Shown piece by piece: positions 56,723 to 64,000 of a DNA stretch of 64,000 nucleotides (its first letter is position 1; each line of letters opens with the position of its first letter). Under the pieces are notes generated by a model, which saw nothing but the letters and a program-made list of their open reading frames with translations, made no database searches and was not told the origin of the DNA. The DNA is from Microbacterium sp. SORGH_AS_0428. Lineage in GTDB: Bacteria; Actinomycetota; Actinomycetes; Actinomycetales; Microbacteriaceae. The stretch lies in the NCBI RefSeq assembly GCF_031453615.1, contig NZ_JAVIZT010000001.1, forward strand, positions 3,038,001 to 3,102,000. The letters run 5' to 3'. Position numbers and translations under genes: made by a program.

Positions 56723-57007
56723 ATGCACCTGGCCGTGTGGCTCGCCGAGGTGACCCCGACCCCGACGCCGACCGATGTCGACCCGCTGCTCGTGACGCCC
56801 GGACCCTGGGGCTTCGCGGCCATCGCCCTCGTGGGGCTCGCGGTGATCGTGCTGGTCTGGGACATGCTGCGCCGCATCCGCCGTGGCCGCTACCGCTCGG
56901 AGATCCGCGAGCAGCTGGATGCCGAGGAGCTGGCCGCGAAGCAGGGGGATGCCGCCGAGCGCGACTCCGAGACCGACGACGAGGACATCGACCCGGCGCA
57001 GCGCTGA
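56723..57007 (+). CDS. small single-pass membrane protein
   Basis: A 94-residue protein not assigned to a named family. A Thr/Pro-rich N-terminus (about 10-25) faces out, one TM spans about 30-50, and a long charged cytosolic tail follows, basic at first (RRIRRGRYR) then acidic. GGAG precedes the ATG. Divergent from the DUF4307 gene and convergent with the hemolysin-III gene. Confidence 0.65.
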   Translation: MHLAVWLAEVTPTPTPTDVDPLLVTPGPWGFAAIALVGLAVIVLVWDMLRRIRRGRYRSEIREQLDAEELAAKQGDAAERDSETDDEDIDPAQR

Positions 57008-57010
57008 CGC

Positions 57011-57721
57011 TCAGCCGTTGTAGGCGGGGGCGAGGCAGATGAGCAGGCACGCCGCCCAGTGGCAGAGGAACGCCAGCACGGTGCACACGTGGAAGATCTC
57101 GTGGAACCCGAACTTTCCGGGCCACGGGTTGGGACGCTTGAGCGCGTAGACGACGGCGCCGCCGGTGTAGAGCAGGCCGCCCACGATGACGAGCACCATC
57201 ATCGCGACGTTCGCATTCAGCAGGTCGACGATGTACATGACCGCCGCCCAGCCGAGCAGGATGTACAGCGCCACGTACAGCCACCGCGGTGCGTGGATCC
57301 AGAACACCCGGAAGAGGATGCCGAGGATCGCGCCGCCCCACACGAGGCTCAGCAGCAGCACGGACTTCTCGGGTGGAAGCGCCAGCACCGCGAGCGGCGT
57401 GTAGGTGCCGGCGATCAGCAGCAGGATGTTGGCGTGGTCGATCCGCTTCAGGACCACCTTCGTGCGCGGCTTCCAGTCGAAGCGGTGATAGAGCGCCGAG
57501 TTGCCGAACAGCAGCAGGGAGGTGGTCATGAACACGGCCGCCGACCACTTGGCCGCGGGGCCGTGCGCAAGCACGATCAGGACGATGCCGGCGGCGATCG
57601 CGACCGGGAAGGTGCCCGCGTGGATCCAGCCGCGCCACGTCGGCCGGATCTCCGTGTTGGCGTCCTTCTCGGCGGCGTCGATCAGCGGCAGCGAGGGCAC
57701 GTCGGGAACGCCGGAGCTCAT
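57011..57721 (-). CDS. hemolysin III / TrhA (PAQR-like) family protein
   Basis: A 236-residue protein with seven predicted TMs. The family residues are in GNSALYHRFDW (S-x3-H), RIDHANILLLIAGTYTPL (D-H) and GFHEIFHVCTVLAFLCHW (H-x3-H), which form the metal site of PAQR/adiponectin-receptor-like hydrolases. Role in bacteria is membrane-fluidity homeostasis rather than lysis. The ATG at 57721 is chosen because TAGCCT lies seven bases before it; an upstream frame start at 57769 adds unrelated residues. Confidence 0.85.
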   Translation of the reverse strand: MSSGVPDVPSLPLIDAAEKDANTEIRPTWRGWIHAGTFPVAIAAGIVLIVLAHGPAAKWSAAVFMTTSLLLFGNSALYHRFDWKPRTKVVLKRIDHANILLLIAGTYTPLAVLALPPEKSVLLLSLVWGGAILGILFRVFWIHAPRWLYVALYILLGWAAVMYIVDLLNANVAMMVLVIVGGLLYTGGAVVYALKRPNPWPGKFGFHEIFHVCTVLAFLCHWAACLLICLAPAYNG

Positions 57722-57809
57722 GGGGACAAGGCTAATCGGGTTGATATGCCCGTGACCGCACGTAGCCATAGCGTTGGCTGAATGCGCGTGTCTCCTGCCG
57801 TGCTGGCGG

Positions 57810-57815
57810 TAGCGT
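57810..57815 (+). promoter_or_regulatory. -10 box of uppS-like gene (leaderless)
   Basis: TAGCGT is followed by six bases and the GTG at 57822. Confidence 0.55.
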
Positions 57816-57821
57816 AGGGGA

Positions 57822-58607
57822 GTGACCAGCGGTCGGGAGAGTGAGGGGCGGGGGCCCCTCTACCGTCTCTACAGCAACCGTCTGCGCCGGCAGATCCCGC
57901 CCGCATCCGTTCCCCGCCACGTCGCGATGATGATCGACGGCAACCGGCGCTGGGCGCGGCAGCTGGGCTACGACTCCGCGGCGCACGGTCACCGCGCGGG
58001 TGCCGCGAAGATGCGCGAGTTCCTCCGCTGGTGCGACGAGCTCGGCGTCAAGGTCGTCTCGCTCTACCTGCTGTCGATCGACAACCTCACCAAGCGGGAC
58101 TCGAAGGAACTGGCCGATCTCATCGAGATCATCGCCGAACTCGCCGACGAGCTCTCGCACGAGCGCGACTGGCGCGTGCAGCACGTGGGCCGGGCCGCCC
58201 CTCTGCCGCAGGAGCTCGCTCGCGTGCTGGCAGATGTGCAGGCGCGCACGGCGGGCAACACCGGCATGCACGTCAACCTCGCCGTCGGCTACGGCGGCCG
58301 CGGCGAGATCGTGGATGCGGTGCGCAGCATCATCACGCAGTACGACCACACCGGCGGCTCGCTCGAGGAGCTCGCCGAGAGCCTCACACCCGAGCAGATC
58401 GGCGAGCACCTCTACACGGGCGGTCAGCCCGACCCGGACCTCGTCATCCGCACCTCGGGAGAGCAGCGCCTCAGCGACTTCCTGCTCTGGCAGTCCGCCC
58501 ACAGCGAGTTCTACTTCGTGGAGGCGCTCGGGCCCGACCTTCGCGAGGTCGATCTGCTGCGCGCCATCCGCGACTACGCGCGCCGCGACCGCCGCTTCGG
58601 CAAGTGA
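57822..58607 (+). CDS. uppS: cis-prenyltransferase (polyprenyl diphosphate synthase, UppS-like)
   Basis: A 261-residue enzyme adding isopentenyl units in cis to build the lipid carrier for cell-wall synthesis. The active site is MMIDGNRRWAR (near residues 36-46), with SLYLLSIDNLTKRDSKEL, GYGGRGEIVDA and the C-terminal LVIRTSGEQRLSDFLLWQSAHSEFYF blocks (the last in several parts). Actinobacteria often carry two such enzymes, one for short Z,E-farnesyl products; chain length cannot be told here. Confidence 0.92.
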   Translation: MTSGRESEGRGPLYRLYSNRLRRQIPPASVPRHVAMMIDGNRRWARQLGYDSAAHGHRAGAAKMREFLRWCDELGVKVVSLYLLSIDNLTKRDSKELADLIEIIAELADELSHERDWRVQHVGRAAPLPQELARVLADVQARTAGNTGMHVNLAVGYGGRGEIVDAVRSIITQYDHTGGSLEELAESLTPEQIGEHLYTGGQPDPDLVIRTSGEQRLSDFLLWQSAHSEFYFVEALGPDLREVDLLRAIRDYARRDRRFGK

Positions 58608-58793
58608 GCGTCGCGAGCTCGTTCACGAACTCTTAACGCGACACGCGCAGATTTCGGCCCCACGGATCCCGCTGAGGTCGTACGGTCATCACAACGGGCA
58701 CGGCGCCCGTTCGGGTCGGCCCCAGGAAGCGACTCGCTACCCACCGGTCGACTCGAGAGACCCCGGGCCATGGGCCCGGAAGGGGAGTGGGTT

Positions 58794-60149
58794 GTGACCA
58801 CACGAGCACCACACCAGCAGCAGCGGGCGACCGTCCAGCAGAGCGCAGATCAGGAAACTGACCTGCGCTCTTATGTTTTGGACACCTCGGTGCTTCTGAG
58901 CGATCCCCGAGCGTACTTCCGCTTCGCGGAGCACTCGGTCGTGATCCCCGTCGTCGTCATCACCGAACTGGAGGCCAAGAGACATGATCCGGAGCTGGGC
59001 TACTTCGCGCGCCAGGCGCTGCGGCACCTCGACGAGCTTCGCGTCGAGCACGGTCGCCTCGACTTCCCCGTCCCCGTCGGCGCCGGCGGATCGCTCCGCG
59101 TCGAACTGACCAACACCGACCCGTCGGTGCTGCCGAGCGGGATGCGCCTGGGCGACAACGACACCCGCATCCTCGCCGTCGCCATGCACCTGCAGCAGGA
59201 GGGCCACGACGTCACGGTCGTCTCCAAGGACCTCCCGATGCGCGTCAAAGCCGCCTCCCTCGGCATCCTTGCGGAGGAGTACCTCGCCGAGCAGGCCGCG
59301 GACTCGGGCTGGACCGGGATCGCCGACATCAGCGTCTCGGGCGACGAGATGAGCGACCTCTATGAGAGCGACGTCGCCTCAAGCGACGACGTACGCGGTC
59401 TTCCCGTCAACACAGGCCTCATCGTGCACTCCGAGCGCGGTTCCGCCCTCGGGCGGGTGACCGGAGACGGCGAGTTCCGGCTCGTCCGAGGCGATCGCGA
59501 CGTGTTCGGGCTGCACGGTCGCTCCGCGGAGCAGCGCATCGCGATCGACCTGCTGTCGGACCCGGATGTGGGCATCGTCTCGCTCGGCGGACGCGCCGGC
59601 ACAGGCAAGTCGGCGCTCGCCCTCTGCGCGGCGCTCGAAGCGGTGCTGGAGCGTCAGCAGCAGCGCAAGATCATCGTGTTCCGCCCGCTGTTCGCCGTCG
59701 GCGGCCAGGAGCTCGGCTACCTGCCCGGTGACGCGCAGGAGAAGATGAACCCCTGGGGCCAGGCGGTCTTCGACACGCTCGGCTCGGTCGTGAGTTCGAA
59801 CGTGCTGGAAGAGGTCGTCGCCCGCGGCATCCTCGAGGTGCTGCCGCTGACCCACATCCGGGGTCGCTCGCTGCACGACGCCTTCGTGATCGTGGATGAG
59901 GCGCAGTCGCTCGAGCGCAACGTGCTGCTGACGGTGCTGAGCCGCATCGGTCAGAACTCCCGCGTCGTTCTCACCCACGACGTCGCTCAGCGCGACAACC
60001 TGCGGGTGGGACGCCACGACGGCATCGCCTCGGTCATCGAGACGCTCAAGGGGCACGGGCTGTTCGGGCACGTCACCCTGACGCGCTCGGAACGCTCCGC
60101 GATCGCGGCCCTCGTGACCGATCTGCTGGAGGCCGGGGAGCTCTCGTGA
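58794..60149 (+). CDS. phoH: PIN-PhoH fusion protein (PhoH2-like)
   Basis: A 451-residue protein. The PIN RNase domain (about 20-145) has acidic residues in [22 protein letters not shown] and [10 protein letters not shown]. The PhoH ATPase domain (about 230-445) has Walker [13 protein letters not shown] and Walker [13 protein letters not shown]. PhoH2 proteins are RNA helicase-nucleases. GTG 58794 after AAGGGGAG is favoured over ATG 58770. The upstream 185-nt gap has a 7-bp stem, CCGGGCC/GGGCCCGG type, overlapping the ribosome-binding region (58762-58780). Confidence 0.9.
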   Translation: MTTRAPHQQQRATVQQSADQETDLRSYVLDTSVLLSDPRAYFRFAEHSVVIPVVVITELEAKRHDPELGYFARQALRHLDELRVEHGRLDFPVPVGAGGSLRVELTNTDPSVLPSGMRLGDNDTRILAVAMHLQQEGHDVTVVSKDLPMRVKAASLGILAEEYLAEQAADSGWTGIADISVSGDEMSDLYESDVASSDDVRGLPVNTGLIVHSERGSALGRVTGDGEFRLVRGDRDVFGLHGRSAEQRIAIDLLSDPDVGIVSLGGRAGTGKSALALCAALEAVLERQQQRKIIVFRPLFAVGGQELGYLPGDAQEKMNPWGQAVFDTLGSVVSSNVLEEVVARGILEVLPLTHIRGRSLHDAFVIVDEAQSLERNVLLTVLSRIGQNSRVVLTHDVAQRDNLRVGRHDGIASVIETLKGHGLFGHVTLTRSERSAIAALVTDLLEAGELS

Positions 60150-60242
60150 GGGCGTATGAGAGCTTTCTCACCCAATCCTCCTTGTGCTCTCACGGCAGCA
60201 GCGGATGATGGACAACACGGATGACGCGACATTGTCATTCAC

Positions 60243-60392
60243 CGCTGGAATGAGTTCCCCCAGACTCTGACGGCGAAGAAAAACTGGAGAAGCAATCCGC
60301 CACCGATTCCCCCCGGTGAGGTGGCGGGCATCACGGGTTCGGGTCCCGTGGTCTCTCTGTGGCCCCCGGCGTCCCCCAGCGCCGGGGGCCTT
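60243..60392 (+). ncRNA. candidate small RNA with C-rich loops (6C-like)
   Basis: The gap between phoH and the next gene holds a row of hairpins. GAGT/ACTC (60250-60265) shows TCCCCCAG in its loop. CCGCCACC/GGTGGCGG (60296-60324) has a loop with six consecutive C. CACGGG/CCCGTG lies at about 60330-60348. A terminator stem GGCCCCCGGCG/CGCCGGGGGCC (60359-60388) again has a run of C in its loop and is followed by TTCT. Two stems with C-rich loops define the actinobacterial 6C RNA; the resemblance is by eye, without covariance. Confidence 0.45.
60359..60392 (+). terminator. terminator downstream of phoH and the RNA candidate
   Basis: An 11-bp stem of GGCCCCCGGCG with CGCCGGGGGCC followed by TTCT. 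It also lies just beyond the 3' end of the convergent response-regulator gene. Confidence 0.75.
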
Positions 60393-60449
60393 CTCCATGC
60401 CCGGGCGCGCGAGATCACCGGCCGTCGGGCCGGTGCGGATGCGGGGCGT

Positions 60450-61106
60450 TCACTCCCAGCGGTAGCCGGCGCCGCGCACGGTGACGATGCGCTCGTGGCC
60501 GAACTTGGCGCGCAGGTAGCGCACGTACACGTCGACGACATTGGAGCCCGGGTCGAAGTCGAGCCCCCAGACGCGGCTCAGCAGCTGCTCGCGGCTGAGC
60601 ACCTGACCGGGGTGACGCAGGAACTGCTCGGCCAGGGCGAACTCCCGCGCCGACAGATCGATCTCGCGGCCCTCGACGCTCGCGCGCCGCGAGAGCACGT
60701 CGAGGATGACATCGCCGTGGACGATCGCGATGCTGCCGGTCGCGACGTTCTCACGCAGGCGCGAGCGCACGCGTGCGAGGAGCTCGTCGAACTTGAACGG
60801 CTTCGGCACGTAGTCGTTCGCGCCGGCGTTGAGACCGTCGACCGTGTCACGCGTGCTGCTGCGGGCGGTCAGCATGATGACCGGCAGGTGCGAGCCCTGG
60901 CCGCGCAGGTGGCGGAGCACTTCGAACCCGTCCATGCCGGGCAGCCCCACATCCAGCAGTAGGAGGTCGATCTCGCCCGAGAGCGCACGCTCGAGAGCGT
61001 CGTCACCGTCCTCGACCACCTCGGTGGCGAATCCCGCGGACTCCAGTCCCCGCTTCACGAAGGCGGAGATGCGGGGTTCATCCTCCGCGATCAGGATCAA
61101 GGTCAT
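60450..61106 (-). CDS. OmpR-family response regulator
   Basis: A 218-residue regulator. Receiver domain: acidic residues in IAEDEPR (about 7-11), phospho-Asp in LLLLDVGLPGMDG (near 51) and Lys in VPKPFK (near 101). Winged helix: LSREQLLSRVWGLDFDPGSNVVDVYVRYLR, split across residues 170-200, and YRWE at the C-terminus. ATG 61106 begins the receiver; longer frames have no homology. It overlaps the kinase start region of the next gene downstream, or rather lies 4 nt into the kinase stop, as in fumC-kinase-regulator order. Confidence 0.9.
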   Translation of the reverse strand: MTLILIAEDEPRISAFVKRGLESAGFATEVVEDGDDALERALSGEIDLLLLDVGLPGMDGFEVLRHLRGQGSHLPVIMLTARSSTRDTVDGLNAGANDYVPKPFKFDELLARVRSRLRENVATGSIAIVHGDVILDVLSRRASVEGREIDLSAREFALAEQFLRHPGQVLSREQLLSRVWGLDFDPGSNVVDVYVRYLRAKFGHERIVTVRGAGYRWE

Positions 61107-62550
61107 GTGGTTGCCTCTCGCTGCAGAACGACGTCGCCGGCGCGCACGGGCGTCGGGACCAGAGTGGACGGATGGCCGCTGGTCGGCACGCGCACCGTGA
61201 AGGTGGCGCCGCCGCCGGGAGTGTCGGTCACGTCGACGGAGCCGCCGTGGGCCTGCGCGATCGCCTCGACGATGGCAAGACCCAGGCCCGATCCCTCGAC
61301 GGAGCGGTTCGCGTCGACGCGGGCGAACCGCTGGAAGATACGGCGCCTGGCCGCGGGCGGAATGCCCGCACCGTGATCGCGGACCCACAGCCGTGCCTCG
61401 CCGTCCACGACGTCGCTGCCGACCTCGATGGGGCTTCCGGCCGGCGTGTATTTCGCGGCGTTGTCGGCGAGCTGCAGCCAGGCCTGGGTGAGCCGGTCGG
61501 CATCCGCGACGACCACGCCGCGCGCGCTCCGGGCAAGGGAGAAGGGGTGGCCGGAGATAGCTGAGACGAGCTCGCCGACGCGCTCGGTCAGCGTTCCCAG
61601 ATCGACGGGGCGCATCTCGAACTGATCGCCCTGCGCCGAGGAGAGCAGATCGATGTCGTCGACGAGACGCGTCATCCGGTCGAGCTCGGAGATCCCCATG
61701 TCGCGGATGCCGATGACATCCTCGCGATCGTCGACGTTCATCATCTCGAGGTGGCCGCGCACGATCGTGATGGGTGTCTTCAGCTCGTGCCGGATGTCGT
61801 CGAGCAACTGGCGTTGGCTGCTGACGGAGGCCTCGAGGCGGTCGAGCATGGAGTTCATGGTGCGGGAGAGGTCGGCGATCTCGTGGTCGCCCTCCTCGGG
61901 CACGCGCGTGCCCAGATCGTCGAGCGTGACCGCATCCGCCGCTTCGCGCAGCTGCCGGAGCGGGGAGAGAAGCCGGCCGGTGAAGAACCAGCTCGCGAAA
62001 CCGAGCGCGGCCACCTGACGACCACCGCGGCGATGACGTAGGTCATGATCGACGCCTGGAACGGCGCCATCTCGGCCTCCATGTCGACGCCGCGCAGGTA
62101 GATGCCCGTCTCGCCGCCGATCTGCACCGGCAGCGCCACGTAGCGCACCTCGCCCTGCCCGGTCGCCACGGTGCCCAGCACGATGTCGTTGCCGGTGACC
62201 GCCTTCGTCGCCGCCGCGATGACGGCGGGGTCCTCGATCGCGTGGAAGAGGTTTCCCGCCGAAGGGGACACGACGATCTCACCGTCGACGACGCCGACGA
62301 CGCCTTCGGTCTGCGAGGGCAGGAAGCCGGTCACAGTGCGCGTGAGGTAGATGCCGGGCGACGGCGCATCGCCCACGGGCCGCAGAGCCTGCACCTTCTC
62401 GATCAGACGGTCGTCCACGTCGTCGACGAGACGCGCCCGCTGGATCCAGAAGGAGACCCCGCCCGCGACGATCAGCCCGACGCACGCCACAAGGAGGATC
62501 GCCCCCAGAGTCTTCACGCGCGCCGAGAGCATTCTCGGCGTCTGCTTCAC
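61103..62550 (-). pseudogene. sensor histidine kinase, single-base frameshift
   Basis: Two frames together make a kinase of about 482 residues. The first (from 62550) encodes TM1 (about 13-33) and an extracytoplasmic sensor. The second (to 61103) encodes TM2, HAMP, H-box LLDDIRHELKTPITIVRGH and ATP-binding boxes RDHGAGIP and GSGLGLAIVEA. They fail to join at about 62010-62025, inside TM2: one missing base in GTCGTCAGGTGGCC breaks the hydrophobic run. The rest is intact, so a sequencing error or a recent mutation is likely. GTG start with CATAAT six bases upstream. Its stop overlaps the response-regulator ATG. Confidence 0.83.
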
Positions 62551-62556
62551 CTTCCG

Positions 62557-62562
62557 ATTATG
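62557..62562 (-). promoter_or_regulatory. -10 box of kinase-regulator operon (leaderless)
   Basis: CATAAT on the minus strand, six bases before the kinase GTG. It lies in the 38-nt gap after fumC, so this operon has its own promoter. Confidence 0.55.
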
Positions 62563-62588
62563 TCCCGTCGGGCGGTTTCGCGTGTAGC

Positions 62589-63983
62589 TCAGCCCGGGTG
62601 CGTCATGGAGAGCAGATCGAGCTTCTCGTCGAGCTGCGCCTCGGTGAGCTCGCCCCGCTCGACGTAGCCGAGGGCGATGACGGCCTCGCGGACCGTGATG
62701 CCTTCGGCGACCGCGTGCTTGGCGATCTTGGCTGCGGCCTCATAACCGATGAGCTTGTTCAGCGGGGTGACGATCGAGGGCGACATGCCGGCGTAGGCCG
62801 CTGCGCGCTCGCGATTGGCCTCGAGGCCGCGGATCGTCTTGTCGGCCAGCACGCGCACCGAGTTGGCGAGCAGGCGGATCGACTCCAGCAGGGCGGTGCC
62901 CATCACGGGGATCGCGACATTCAGTTCGAACGAGCCGGAGGCGCCGGCCCACGCGATCGTGGCGTCGTTGCCGATGACCCGCGCGCACACCATGAGCGTG
63001 GCCTCGGGGACGACCGGGTTGACCTTGCCGGGCATGATCGAGGAGCCGGGCTGCAGATCGGGGATGTGCAGCTCGCCGAGACCCGTGTTCGGGCCCGAGC
63101 CCATCCAGCGCAGGTCGTTGTTGATCTTGGTGAGCGAGACCGCGATGGTGCGGAGGGCTCCGGATGCCTCGACGAGTCCGTCGCGGTTCGCCTGCGCCTC
63201 GAAGTGGTCCTTGGCCTCGGTGATCGGCAGCTCGGTCTCGGCGACGATCAGCTCGATGACCTTCTGCGGGAAGCCGAGCGGGGTGTTGATGCCGGTGCCG
63301 ACCGCGGTGCCGCCCAGCGGAACCTCGGCGACCCGGGGGATCGTCGCCTGCACGCGCTCGATGCCGAGGCGGATCTGGCGTGCGTAGCCGCCGAACTCCT
63401 GGCCGAGGGTGACCGGCGTCGCATCCATGAGGTGCGTGCGGCCCGACTTGACGACGTCGCTCCAGGCCTCCGCCTTCTCCTCCAGCGCAACCGCGAGGTG
63501 GTCGAGGGCGGGGATCAGCGCGTCGATGATCTCCTGCGTCACCGCGATGTGCACGGAGGTCGGGAACACGTCGTTCGAGGACTGCGAGGCGTTGACGTGG
63601 TCGTTGGGGTGCACCGTCGAGCCGAGGTCGCGCGTCGCCAGGGTCGCGAGCACCTCGTTCATGTTCATGTTCGACGAGGTGCCGCTGCCGGTCTGGTAGA
63701 CGTCGATCGGGAACTGGTCGGCGTGCTGACCGGCGATGATCTGGTCGGCGGCGCGGGCGATCGCGTCGGCGATCTGCGCGTCGAGGGTGCCGAGCTCCTT
63801 GTTCGCGAGAGCAGCGGCCTTCTTGATCCGCGCGAGCGCCACGATCTGAGCCGGCGCCAGGGCGTCGCCCGAGATCGGGAAGTTCTCGACGGCGCGCTGG
63901 GTCTGCGCGCTGTAGAGAGCGGATGCGGGAACGCGGACCTCGCCCATCGTGTCGTGTTCGATGCGGTATTCGGTCTCAGCCAC
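62589..63983 (-). CDS. fumC: class II fumarate hydratase
   Basis: A 464-residue TCA-cycle enzyme hydrating fumarate to malate without an iron-sulfur cluster. Signatures: [44 protein letters not shown] and the superfamily loop [11 protein letters not shown] with catalytic Ser. Full length. GTG 63983 follows AGAGGAGA 6 nt upstream. The two-component operon lies directly downstream in the same direction. Confidence 0.95.
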   Translation of the reverse strand: MAETEYRIEHDTMGEVRVPASALYSAQTQRAVENFPISGDALAPAQIVALARIKKAAALANKELGTLDAQIADAIARAADQIIAGQHADQFPIDVYQTGSGTSSNMNMNEVLATLATRDLGSTVHPNDHVNASQSSNDVFPTSVHIAVTQEIIDALIPALDHLAVALEEKAEAWSDVVKSGRTHLMDATPVTLGQEFGGYARQIRLGIERVQATIPRVAEVPLGGTAVGTGINTPLGFPQKVIELIVAETELPITEAKDHFEAQANRDGLVEASGALRTIAVSLTKINNDLRWMGSGPNTGLGELHIPDLQPGSSIMPGKVNPVVPEATLMVCARVIGNDATIAWAGASGSFELNVAIPVMGTALLESIRLLANSVRVLADKTIRGLEANRERAAAYAGMSPSIVTPLNKLIGYEAAAKIAKHAVAEGITVREAVIALGYVERGELTEAQLDEKLDLLSMTHPG

Positions 63984-64000
63984 GGGTGTCTCCTCTGACG

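Overview
This 64 kb window is high-GC actinobacterial chromosome. The gene content and order (eno-divIC-DUF501; a ctc/rplY-like gene followed by pth and mfd; a Mycobacterium-like two-component system) fit the family Microbacteriaceae. The octamer GGATGCGG/CCGCATCC recurs constantly on both strands, and together these point to Microbacterium or a close relative. That placement is an inference: no rRNA is present to confirm it. Most of the window is ordinary core chromosome.

Layout. 1-4.8 kb: an Eis-like acetyltransferase cut by the window edge, a DUF427 protein, and a four-gene OpuC-type osmoprotectant ABC importer. 4.9-9.8 kb: an atypical epimerase-like SDR, an ABC-F ATPase, a classical SDR, and a MarR/membrane-protein pair. 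10-12.6 kb: tRNA-Gln, glmU and prs, packed tightly together. 12.7-15.6 kb: a flavin electron-transfer module made of an FMN-binding lipoprotein, ApbE, and an NqrB/RnfD-like membrane domain fused to a flavin reductase. 16-24.5 kb: pgi, an OmpR-type two-component system divergent from a MacB-like ABC exporter, a VanZ-like protein, and gnd. 24.7-30.4 kb: a ctc-type rplY, pth, mfd and an SdpI-like protein. 30.4-41.3 kb: gdhA, a hexapeptide-repeat protein, ppc, nhaA, mazG, hisS, an APC permease, an SGNH hydrolase and an O-methyltransferase. 41.4-46.6 kb: eno, divIC, a DUF501 protein, a mycosin-like subtilase and a type II NADH dehydrogenase. 46.7-50.1 kb: a tRNA with a UAA anticodon, then a lower-GC island with a four-gene overlapping operon (D12-class adenine methyltransferase, ParB-like protein, unknown protein, small membrane protein). 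50.1-64 kb: LtrA, LemA, an AlkX/YcaQ-like glycosylase, an AI-2E-family permease, threonine dehydratase, greA, a TrhA/hemolysin-III protein, a cis-prenyl transferase, a PhoH protein, a C-rich-loop RNA candidate, a second two-component system, and fumC.

The best candidates for something new are the methyltransferase/ParB island beside the unusual tRNA, the flavin module whose ApbE has no export signal, two families of intergenic palindromes, and a 6C-like RNA downstream of phoH. Three genes (rplY, pth and a histidine kinase) each carry a single-base frameshift. Two of the three are normally important genes, so sequencing error must be excluded before calling them broken. Many genes show a -10 hexamer exactly 6-7 nt before the start codon, which suggests widespread leaderless transcription.
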